From: a virus
Direction: 5' to 3' (one strand)
Length of the DNA: 42,076 nt
IMG/VR virus record: IMGVR_UViG_3300034190_002486
Location: 1 to 42,076 of that record
Shown here: positions 13,831-20,419 of the stretch, piece after piece
How positions within the stretch are numbered: the first letter of the stretch is position 1
How the letters are laid out: every line of letters begins with the position of its first letter
Translations under genes and position numbers: made by a program
The notes under the pieces: generated by a model
Seen by the model: only the letters and a program-made list of their open reading frames with translations
What the model was told of the DNA's origin: nothing
Databases searched by the model: none

Positions 13831-13838
13831 GAGGATTT

Positions 13839-14582
13839 ATGCAGTGGTTCAAACACAAATCTGATGCTAGAAACTCACTCAAACTACGCAAGGTTAGAAG
13901 AAAGTACGGAGCTGATGGTTATGCAATTTACTGGTTTTGCCTTGAAGCAATAGCCTATGAAGTTGATAAAGATAACTTAACCTTTGAACTTAAAGAAGAT
14001 GCAGAAACTATCGCTTTTGAACTTTGCATACAGGAAAAAAGAGTTGAAGAAATTATGCATTACATGGTTGATATTGGACTATTTGAATCTTCATCAAACA
14101 TGATTTCATGCATGAAATTGGCAGAAAGCATAGATAAATCAATGACTAACAGCCCAAAGATGAGAGCATGGTTAGAAACAAAAAGTGTCATGACATGTGC
14201 TGATGATGTCATGACACTACCTGACAGCGTCAAGACATGTGCTGAATTAGAAGTAGAAAAGAAAAGAAAAGAAAAGAAAGTAAGTAAAAAAGATTTAGAT
14301 TGGTCTGCTACGCAGATGAGTGAGTCAGAGATTCTTGAGATAAAAAGACTTCGACAAAAAGCCAAGGCAGACGTAACACAAAGAGTAATCAACCAACTGG
14401 CAAATCAGTTTGAACTATCCAGAAAGAGAGGTTACTCAAACGACGATATTCTTAATGAATGGTCACTAAAGGGCTGGAGAGCCTTTAAAGATGAATGGAT
14501 TAAGTCACCGCCATCAAACAAAGTAACGCATAACGCACCGCAGCCAAACCATGACCCACTAAAGGATTTTGACCTACTATGA
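13839..14582 (+). CDS. Replication initiator/helicase-loader-like protein, DUF4373 N-domain
   Basis: The N-terminus (WFKHKSDARNSLKLRKVRRKYGADGYAIYWFCLEAIA) is the Lin1244/Lin1753-type DUF4373 domain of phage replication proteins. The C-terminus (GYSNDDILNEWSLKGWRAFKDEW, about 203-227) resembles DnaT/helicase-loader tails. Between them is a linker with three heptad repeats (117-123, 124-130, 131-137, pattern V-[MK]-T-x-x-[DE]-x) and a basic run KKRKEKK. Those repeats are encoded by 21-bp iterons, suggesting that the origin lies in this gene. It has a perfect GGAGG site, overlaps the helicase gene (ATGA), and probably recruits that helicase. Confidence 0.82.
   Translation: MQWFKHKSDARNSLKLRKVRRKYGADGYAIYWFCLEAIAYEVDKDNLTFELKEDAETIAFELCIQEKRVEEIMHYMVDIGLFESSSNMISCMKLAESIDKSMTNSPKMRAWLETKSVMTCADDVMTLPDSVKTCAELEVEKKRKEKKVSKKDLDWSATQMSESEILEIKRLRQKAKADVTQRVINQLANQFELSRKRGYSNDDILNEWSLKGWRAFKDEWIKSPPSNKVTHNAPQPNHDPLKDFDLL
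14185..14280 (+). other. Origin-like iterons and purine-asymmetric run inside the initiator gene
   Basis: Three GTCAtGACA-centred copies start at 14187, 14208 and 14229, spaced exactly 21 bp. Copies 1 and 3 share the longer GACATGTGCTGA (14192-14203, 14234-14245). Copies 1 and 2 also form a perfect 13-bp inverted repeat (14184-14196/14206-14218). Directly after comes (GAAAA)4-GAAAG (14256-14280). Iterons plus an adjacent A-rich asymmetric tract within the initiator gene is the layout of the lambda O-gene origin. Confidence 0.65.
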
Positions 14583-15943
14583 TTAATGTTGCATACACTC
14601 CGCATTCACCAGAAGCTGAGATGGCCGTTATCAGCTCCATGGTGGAGGATTCGACGGTGATTAGCCGCGTTGAGTTTTTAAATGATGAAGATTTTTACAT
14701 GATGCCTCACAAGGTAATCTTCAATGTGATTATGGCTGAATACAAAAAGGGTAACGCTGTCGACATAAACCTAATCAGCGACAAGGTGCCGGACGAGGCT
14801 GGTGGGTTTGCTTACCTGGTTGATATCGTAAAAACAAAGTCAACTCCAAGAAACATTGTTTCGTACGCAAAGAAGATCGTTGAGTTATCAATCAGACGCT
14901 CGGCGATAGAATCTTATAATAACGCTGTGAATGGGCTCACAGACGTTTCAACAGAATATATGACCGAGATATCAACCGCGTCAGAAAAAGTCGACAGGAG
15001 CCTTTCTAGACTGTCTAACGGCGATATATTGACAGTTGACGAGTTGATAAACATGACCGCCGACGAAATGGAGAAGTCTTTACAGGATATTAGACTTGGA
15101 ATTGGTACGGGGATTCCTGAGATTGACGACAGGCTTGGTTATCAAAAACTAGCAACTGGTGAGATAACATACCTAGGCGCTCCATCAAAGAATGGCAAGA
15201 CGCTTTTTGCCAATACCATATCAGCAAGGTGCGATCTTCTTGACGATGAATGCGCACACATCTTCAGCATTGAAATGCCAGCCCTTGGGATGTTCAACGG
15301 CGTAGTGTCCGCACTTAGCGGTGTTCCTTCGAACTTCTATGCTAGACAGGCGTATTACAGCAAGGTTATGCCAGGTCGATATGACGAATGGATGGCGAAA
15401 TGGGGGTCAGCTGCTCACGAGCTAAAGAACAACGACAGAATAACTATTGATGGAAAGAAAGATGTAACCATGATGTATATTTGCAGTGAAATGAGAAAGC
15501 AGCACCAACTCATGGAAAACAAAGGTAAAAAGTTAAAGTTAGTCGTAATTGACCACTTACACAGAATCGCTTTTGATACATCAAAAAAACCGATGACATA
15601 CGCAATGGGTGATGATGTGAGAATGCTTAAAAACACTGCGTCAGACCTTGGAATTGCAGTGCTGTTACTGGGCCAGCTTAATGAAGCATGCAAGGACAGA
15701 GAGCCGACGGCATTCGACATTCTTGATACCTCAAGGGTTAGGCATGAAATTCAATGCTTCATCGGCACTAAGATTTTTAGGGAGAATGGAAATACATACT
15801 TTGGGATCTACTCAGACGCACACCGATACGCAGACCACGAAACACAATTTCATCCAGCATATGTGAGGCTGATTGCCGGCGTGGTTAGGTCGTTAGGTGA
15901 TAACGAAAAACACTGGACACCAAGTAAAACAAATGAACCATAA
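14579..15943 (+). CDS. dnaB: Replicative DNA helicase, DnaB-like
   Basis: A 454-residue ring helicase of the DnaB family. The DnaB-type N-terminal domain (about 8-110) begins HSPEAEMAVISSMVED. Walker A GAPSKNGKT is at 200-208, an IEMP motif (SIEMPALGM) near 230, and Walker B LVVIDH at 321-326. It unwinds the replication fork 5'-3'. Start overlap with the DUF4373 gene indicates a loader-helicase pair. Length and domain order are normal. Confidence 0.92.
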   Translation: MINVAYTPHSPEAEMAVISSMVEDSTVISRVEFLNDEDFYMMPHKVIFNVIMAEYKKGNAVDINLISDKVPDEAGGFAYLVDIVKTKSTPRNIVSYAKKIVELSIRRSAIESYNNAVNGLTDVSTEYMTEISTASEKVDRSLSRLSNGDILTVDELINMTADEMEKSLQDIRLGIGTGIPEIDDRLGYQKLATGEITYLGAPSKNGKTLFANTISARCDLLDDECAHIFSIEMPALGMFNGVVSALSGVPSNFYARQAYYSKVMPGRYDEWMAKWGSAAHELKNNDRITIDGKKDVTMMYICSEMRKQHQLMENKGKKLKLVVIDHLHRIAFDTSKKPMTYAMGDDVRMLKNTASDLGIAVLLLGQLNEACKDREPTAFDILDTSRVRHEIQCFIGTKIFRENGNTYFGIYSDAHRYADHETQFHPAYVRLIAGVVRSLGDNEKHWTPSKTNEP

Positions 15944-16430
15944 ACAAAAGGAATCACCATGGAAAAGGGTTAATGGTTTAAATATACTCGACATCCTATC
16001 CCACGGTGAAAATGCATTAATCCCGCTGCTAGACACAAATCAAAACGCGTGTGATTTCGTGATGATTGATGTTGATGGTAATTGGAAAACGACTGGCGGC
16101 AATAAATGCGTCCCTAGTGGCTTTTACAGCACGTTCGGCGATAGGGTAGGCAAACGGACATATATTGCAGTTAACGCTTACCACGCGGCACACGCTTCGA
16201 TATTCATGCAATGTCAGGTTGTTTGCTGTTATGAGGTTGAGAATATGGAATCTGTAGCTAATAACTTCGATGGCGAGGTCATGATTGTTGCTGCTGGTAT
16301 GGATGATGTCGAACAAGCAGACGCGTGTCGATTTGGCCAGTTAACATTCAACGCGCAAAATAAATCAGTTGGTCGCACTGTGTATGCACCGTTTGAGATA
16401 TCAGATAAAAGGAAAGAAAATGGAAAGTAA
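15933..16430 (+). CDS. Degenerate TOPRIM/primase-like protein
   Basis: ATG 15933 overlaps the end of the helicase gene; an upstream in-frame start lies deeper in that gene. The order LIPLLDTNQN (29-38), GNK...GFY, KRTYIAVNAYHAAHASI (74-90), CCYEVENMESVANNF and VMIVAAGMDD (116-125) parallels the Toprim_3 domain of phage primases. There the pattern is 'YIxEGYATAAS', then 'NLxxVA', then 'IxxAxDND'. The catalytic Glu is replaced by Asn81, and the Asp motif is altered to GMDD. It may be a non-catalytic primase partner or a regulatory remnant. No zinc-binding or helicase domain is attached. Confidence 0.6.
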   Translation: MNHKQKESPWKRVNGLNILDILSHGENALIPLLDTNQNACDFVMIDVDGNWKTTGGNKCVPSGFYSTFGDRVGKRTYIAVNAYHAAHASIFMQCQVVCCYEVENMESVANNFDGEVMIVAAGMDDVEQADACRFGQLTFNAQNKSVGRTVYAPFEISDKRKENGK

Positions 16431-16599
16431 AAAACTATCAAGATACGCAACTATGTTTTTGATTATGGCGTTAATCGCTATTTTCTGGAACTTCTTTGAT
16501 TACCAGTCAAGCACAACAGTTACCAGTATTGGCGCTTTGGTTTGCTCTACTGTTAACCACGTTGGTAGTCTTATCTTAAAGAAACTGGAAGATATGTAA
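16420..16599 (+). CDS. Small membrane protein (59 aa)
   Basis: ATG 16420 lies inside the end of the TOPRIM-like gene with a GGAAAG site. Basic N-terminus, one strong hydrophobic helix (ATMFLIMALIAIFWNFF), then a weaker hydrophobic part (VTSIGALVCSTVNHVGSLIL). One- or two-pass membrane protein, no family recognised. Confidence 0.65.
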   Translation: MESKKLSRYATMFLIMALIAIFWNFFDYQSSTTVTSIGALVCSTVNHVGSLILKKLEDM

Positions 16600-16608
16600 C
16601 ATCGAGGG

Positions 16609-16640
16609 CGCTTGACAAGCGTCACTCTTGTATCTATCAT
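16609..16640 (+). promoter_or_regulatory. Sigma70-type promoter with palindrome over the -35
   Basis: TTGACA (16612-16617), 17-nt spacer, TATCAT (16635-16640), then 31 nt to ATG 16672. The palindrome CGCTTG-A-CAAGCG (16609-16621) covers the -35 and could be a repressor site. Confidence 0.8.
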
Positions 16641-16671
16641 TGTAAGCGTAACCCAACAATAGGAATTAAAC

Positions 16672-16923
16672 ATGAACAAATATACATACCGCAACATGGT
16701 TTCCGCACCAAAGAAAGAAGAAATGAAGAAAGACAAAGTTTGCGCGCTTGGTAGTCAAGAAGGTGGCTTTGGTGTTTTCCATACTCACTTTGTTTGTATC
16801 GGTGAAATGGGAATTGAAGAGTTAAATAAAGAGGTTGCTCTAGTTGCTGCAATGCTTGGCAAGACTTCAGAGGAACTAATCGAAGAAATGTCAATTCTTA
16901 GAGAGGTGCTGGGGCATGAATAA
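16672..16923 (+). CDS. Hypothetical protein (83 aa)
   Basis: Lys-rich N-terminus, Gly/Phe/His-rich middle (GGFGVFHTHFVCIGEMG) and a helical acidic C-terminus. No family recognised. It heads an operon with its own TTGACA/TATCAT promoter and an AGGAAT ribosome site. The end overlaps the next start by 8 nt. Confidence 0.72.
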   Translation: MNKYTYRNMVSAPKKEEMKKDKVCALGSQEGGFGVFHTHFVCIGEMGIEELNKEVALVAAMLGKTSEELIEEMSILREVLGHE

Positions 16924-17707
16924 AACGCCATCTGACATGATCACCGGAACTGTTTTTAACTCAAATAAAAGCGGTAGATTTGTAATTATAAATTACATTA
17001 ATGGGCATAATGTGGAGGTTGAGTTCATTGATACGGGCTACAAGTTTGTTACTGGGTCTCAAGCTGTGAGAAAAGGAAATGTAAAAGACCCCATGGCAAA
17101 AGTAAGTCATGGAGTTGCATGTTTTGGAGCAGGCGAACACAAGGCAAGCGTAGGCGGGAAAACAACTATTGCCTACAACAAGTGGAACAACATGCTAGTT
17201 AGGTGCTATGACGAAGAGTATCTAGCCAATAAACCAACCTACCGAGGCTGTTCGGTGTGCAATGATTGGCTTAACTTTCAGAATTTTGCAGATTGGTTTT
17301 ATTATAACTATCCAGACGATGGTGATATTCACTGCATGGATAAGGATTTTAAGGTTATAGGAAATAAAGTTTACTCACCTGAGACATGCATGTTTGTACC
17401 AAACCTAATTAATTGCTTCCTTACCGATAATGGAGCAAGCAGGGGAGAATACATGATAGGAGTTACCTACCCTAAAGATAGCAATAAGTACAAGGCATAT
17501 TGCAGCAATCCATTCACTGGAGGTAGGGGCTACATTGGATATTCCGAAACAGAGCAGGGTGCTCATATGTTATGGAGAAAAAGGAAATCAGAGTTTGCAT
17601 CGAAGTTGACAACATTAGATATTGGCGATCATGTTAAGGATGGTCTGAATAACTACAAAGAAGCGCTTGATAACTTTAAAATATACAAAGATGGATACAG
17701 CTTATGA
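16916..17707 (+). CDS. HNH/AP2-like phage endonuclease-related protein
   Basis: The block YNKWNNMLVRCYDEEYLANKPTYRGCSVCNDWLNFQNFADWF (about 87-128), followed by KDFKVIGNKVYSPETCMFVP, is the signature of a large group of phage proteins annotated as HNH-like or AP2-like endonucleases. Cys and Asp spacing in GCSVCNDW is conserved. The C-terminal IGV...KYKAYCSNPFTGGRGYIGYSETEQGAHMLW resembles an AP2 DNA-binding domain. It is probably a mobile DNA-binding nuclease in the early operon. Catalysis is unproven. Confidence 0.72.
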   Translation: MNKTPSDMITGTVFNSNKSGRFVIINYINGHNVEVEFIDTGYKFVTGSQAVRKGNVKDPMAKVSHGVACFGAGEHKASVGGKTTIAYNKWNNMLVRCYDEEYLANKPTYRGCSVCNDWLNFQNFADWFYYNYPDDGDIHCMDKDFKVIGNKVYSPETCMFVPNLINCFLTDNGASRGEYMIGVTYPKDSNKYKAYCSNPFTGGRGYIGYSETEQGAHMLWRKRKSEFASKLTTLDIGDHVKDGLNNYKEALDNFKIYKDGYSL

Positions 17708-18180
17708 CAATTAAAAGTGACTGCATAGACAAAGCAAGCGAGCTAGGCATAGAGATAATCGGTGATGTAGATTTCCGCGAAAAGTGTAAAGCGGAGGATT
17801 CAGAGTTAGCGCAATTCTTCACGGATGTTCGATATAACTACCCAGAGTATTACGATTTGATATTCCACCCTGAGATGGAATTTAAACCTCAAGGTGGAAG
17901 TTCATACGCATATCACGCCAAGTCAAAAGCCAAGGGAAGGCTGGATAGCATCGCGGATATCGTTTGTTTGCCTATCTCACCAAGTGCACCCGCTTTCATT
18001 TGTGAGTTAAAACGTGTTGATTTCAGCCAGTCGGTTAAGTCATCAAAGGACAAAGAGCATTTTTTCAAACAATTAGCGAGACTTGAGTCACAGAAACGAC
18101 ACGGCGCGATAGCCTTCGTAGCCCTTGGTTGCAATAATGCATACAAGGAATGGGAAGGATACGTAAGGAAATACAAATGA
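17704..18180 (+). CDS. VRR-NUC-type nuclease
   Basis: A 158-residue PD-(D/E)XK nuclease of the VRR-NUC kind. Evidence is ELAQFFTDVRYNYPEYYDLIFHPEMEF near 34-60, then GRLDSIADIVCLP (catalytic Asp85) and ICELKR (Glu101, Lys103). Such phage enzymes act in replication or recombination, often as structure-specific nucleases. It overlaps its neighbours by ATGA at both ends. Confidence 0.78.
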   Translation: MTIKSDCIDKASELGIEIIGDVDFREKCKAEDSELAQFFTDVRYNYPEYYDLIFHPEMEFKPQGGSSYAYHAKSKAKGRLDSIADIVCLPISPSAPAFICELKRVDFSQSVKSSKDKEHFFKQLARLESQKRHGAIAFVALGCNNAYKEWEGYVRKYK

Positions 18181-18383
18181 ACAGCGAAGAGAAATTTGAG
18201 CAGATATGCTGCGAATTGGGTTTAAGCCCATCAAGCCCTGAAGCATCTGCGGCGGAAGCGGCATATAACATTGCAATAAAGGACGCTATTAATATTATAG
18301 AAAGATGCTCATCTGTAACAACTGATAAAACAGATTTCTTCTTAATGGTCCATACCAAAGTTGACCAGTTGGAGATTGTTTGA
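18177..18383 (+). CDS. Hypothetical helical protein (68 aa)
   Basis: ATG 18177 overlaps the stop of the nuclease gene. Acidic, helical and Ala-rich (SPEASAAEAAYNIAIKDAINI). No family recognised. Its stop overlaps the next start by 1 nt. Confidence 0.68.
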   Translation: MNSEEKFEQICCELGLSPSSPEASAAEAAYNIAIKDAINIIERCSSVTTDKTDFFLMVHTKVDQLEIV

Positions 18384-18571
18384 TGAATACGCAAGAGCGA
18401 GTAAGTGAACTAAAAATGGAAATCCATCGCCAGCTCATCGAGTTGGCAGGGATTGCAGACGCAGACGACAAAGTGTTGTTTGTTGATATTCAATGCGATT
18501 ACATGGTAGCCACTGGAAATATCGGCGCGAACATGATTTTAGAGTGTGAAATTAAGATTGAGGATAAGTAA
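18383..18571 (+). CDS. Hypothetical protein (62 aa)
   Basis: Start at ATG 18383, 1 nt overlap with the previous stop, GGAG upstream. N-terminal helix followed by beta strands (KVLFVDIQCDYMVATGNIGANMILECEIKIEDK). No family recognised. It directly precedes the RecE-like gene, with a 2-nt gap. Confidence 0.68.
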   Translation: MNTQERVSELKMEIHRQLIELAGIADADDKVLFVDIQCDYMVATGNIGANMILECEIKIEDK

Positions 18572-18573
18572 TC

Positions 18574-19443
18574 ATGGAATTAAAACCGATTGAATACGAA
18601 GAGGGAATGGTAATCGAAACCGGCAAGTATTACTTAAATATGCCGAATGAGACTTACCACGATCACAAGTCAATTTCTAAATCTGGCTTGGATAAGTTCG
18701 ACATTGACCCGTACAAGTTTTATAACGCCAAACCAATGAAGCAGACGCGAGCAATGCAAACAGGTAGCGCAATCCACGCGGCAGTATTAGAGCCAGAAGT
18801 ATTCGCAAAAGAATTTATGATGCTGCCAGAGATAAAAAACAGGCAGCAACCAGAATACAAGGCTGCGGTTAAATCCTTTGGTGTTGGTAATGTTTTTGCA
18901 GCAAAGGAATGTGAAAAGATTGAAGGCATGCAAAAAGCAGTCTGGGCGCACAATGAAGCGCGTCGATTGCTGAAAGCTAACGGTTACTGTGAGATATCAG
19001 GCTTTGCGCGTGACAATGAAACAGAAATAATCTGCCGACATCGCTTTGATAAGCTGGCTTATTTAGATGGCGATGAAGAAGGGTGGTGGGGTGTCGACCT
19101 TAAAAAAACTCAAGATGTGAGGGAGTTCAAGTTTTCTAGAACGATTTCAGATTATCGTTATCACGTACAAGATGCTTTCTATTCTGACCAATTCGAATGG
19201 ATTACTGGTGAGAAGTTAGCAGGGTTTAAGTTTATCGCTGTAGAGGAAGAATACCCGCACAAGGTCGCCGTATACGAGCTGTGCGACGTATCAAAGCAAA
19301 TAGGCGGTGAAGCGTACCGACATAATCTAAACATGTACGCGGAATACGAAAGCGGCGCAATTAAGGCGCATAACAACAGTGGCTCAGAAGTAATTTCGCT
19401 TCCTGAGTATGTACTAAGACAATTTGAACAGGAGATATTTTAA
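18574..19443 (+). CDS. RecE-like exonuclease (exodeoxyribonuclease VIII type)
   Basis: A 289-residue PD-(D/E)XK exonuclease matching the C-terminal nuclease of RecE. Evidence is NETYHDHKSISKSGLDKF (about 25-42), MQTGSAIHAAVLEP (61-74, with the active-site His), CRHRFDKLAYLDG (154-166) and the catalytic GVDLKKTQD (Asp175, Lys177). YHVQDAFYSDQF is also typical. It resects double-stranded ends 5'-3' for single-strand annealing. The overlapping downstream gene is the likely partner. Confidence 0.88.
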   Translation: MELKPIEYEEGMVIETGKYYLNMPNETYHDHKSISKSGLDKFDIDPYKFYNAKPMKQTRAMQTGSAIHAAVLEPEVFAKEFMMLPEIKNRQQPEYKAAVKSFGVGNVFAAKECEKIEGMQKAVWAHNEARRLLKANGYCEISGFARDNETEIICRHRFDKLAYLDGDEEGWWGVDLKKTQDVREFKFSRTISDYRYHVQDAFYSDQFEWITGEKLAGFKFIAVEEEYPHKVAVYELCDVSKQIGGEAYRHNLNMYAEYESGAIKAHNNSGSEVISLPEYVLRQFEQEIF

Positions 19444-20027
19444 TGGCTGACGTAAGCATGGCAATGCAGGCAAAAAGTGATCAACTAAATAGCGTGGACA
19501 TTATGGGTTGCGAGCCTGTAATCACAATTCGCGAGGTTAAAGTATTCCCAACAGCTCAAGCGCAAAAGGTTTGGATTTACTACCACGGAGACAATAACCG
19601 CCCATGGAAGCCTAGTGTTGGCATGACTCGCTTTATTGCGGCAAACTGGGGTACTGAATCGGACAACTGGATTGGTAAGTCTGTGAAGATTTTCATGGAG
19701 CCTACAGTTGTTTATGCAGGTAAAGAGGTTGGCGGTATTCATATCCGCGCAATGTCTGACATTAATGAGCGTGGATTTCGTGGAACATTAGTTATCAACC
19801 GTCAAAAACGCGTACCTTTCCATATCGAATACCTAGACATGAGCCGCCCTGAGTATCCAGAAGACAAGTTTAACGCGGGTTTTGATGCAATGGCTAAGGC
19901 TATGGAAAACAAGCAAATGTCACTACAGCAAGTAATCGGTCGATGCCAACAAACGGGCGACCTTACAGAATCACAAATGCAACGCTTAACAGAAGCTGCG
20001 CCAATTGAAATTGATGAGGAAGATTAA
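19443..20027 (+). CDS. RecE-associated conserved phage protein (194 aa)
   Basis: Contains ITIREVKVF, RPWKPSVGMTRFIAANWGTESDNWIGKSVKIF and GGIHIRAMSDI. These are motifs of a phage protein family that commonly follows exonuclease or recombinase genes and may adopt an OB-like single-strand-binding fold. The C-terminus is helical and acidic (EIDEED). It overlaps the RecE-like gene (TAATG), so a role as DNA annealing or binding partner is inferred from context. It does not match RecT, Bet or ERF signatures that I know. Confidence 0.62.
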   Translation: MADVSMAMQAKSDQLNSVDIMGCEPVITIREVKVFPTAQAQKVWIYYHGDNNRPWKPSVGMTRFIAANWGTESDNWIGKSVKIFMEPTVVYAGKEVGGIHIRAMSDINERGFRGTLVINRQKRVPFHIEYLDMSRPEYPEDKFNAGFDAMAKAMENKQMSLQQVIGRCQQTGDLTESQMQRLTEAAPIEIDEED

Positions 20028-20032
20028 AAACT

Positions 20033-20074
20033 GTGAACCTCGTCACTGAAACATGTGGCGAGTTAATTTATTAT
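20033..20074 (+). promoter_or_regulatory. CRP-type class II promoter
   Basis: Operator GTGAACCTCGTCAC (20033-20046) lies 5 nt after the stop of the previous gene, centred at -41.5 from the -10 TATTAT (20069-20074). The -10 ends 30 nt before ATG 20105. Confidence 0.87.
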
Positions 20075-20104
20075 TTATTCAACTTAAACGGAAAGGAAAT
20101 TTTT

Positions 20105-20386
20105 ATGAAAAAGGTAATTGTTGATTTTGGTTGGGACTGCGGTCGAATGGGTAGCGTTTCTTCAACATTTGTTTGCAACGAAGATGATTTAAATAGCGCT
20201 ATAGGCAGTGACATTTACTTTGGCGAGATTCTAGGCAAGCACTCAGAGGTTTATGGTACATTAGATCCCGAGGATGTAAAAATAGTATCAGACGACCAAG
20301 ATTTTATAATCAAGTTTGAAAAAGTAATGGGTGAAAACTGGTCATCAGGATACAACCCACTGCATTACATAAACGACGAAGAATAA
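20105..20386 (+). CDS. Hypothetical acidic protein (93 aa)
   Basis: The start at ATG 20105 is chosen because AAGGAAA lies upstream and the CRP-type -10 is exactly 30 nt away. A longer in-frame GTG reading from 20033 would place the operator inside the coding sequence. Acidic, beta-rich N-terminus (KKVIVDFGWDCGRMGSVSS). No family recognised. It is a single-gene unit between two strand-convergent regions, closed by a terminator. Confidence 0.72.
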   Translation: MKKVIVDFGWDCGRMGSVSSTFVCNEDDLNSAIGSDIYFGEILGKHSEVYGTLDPEDVKIVSDDQDFIIKFEKVMGENWSSGYNPLHYINDEE

Positions 20387-20417
20387 AAACAAAGCCCCGC
20401 ACTTGACGGGGCTTTTT
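20387..20417. terminator. Bidirectional terminator
   Basis: AAAGCCCCG/CGGGGCTTT perfect 9-bp stem with a 7-nt loop, T-run on the plus side and A-run on the other. It separates the early plus genes from the tail operon ending at 20420. Confidence 0.88.
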
Positions 20418-20419
20418 CT

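Noticed and set aside
14937-14950. CRP-type palindrome GTGAATGGGCTCAC inside the helicase gene
   Set aside because: It is a full match, but it lies within coding sequence with no -10 at 29 or about 47 nt and no start codon nearby. About one exact match by chance is expected in this length.
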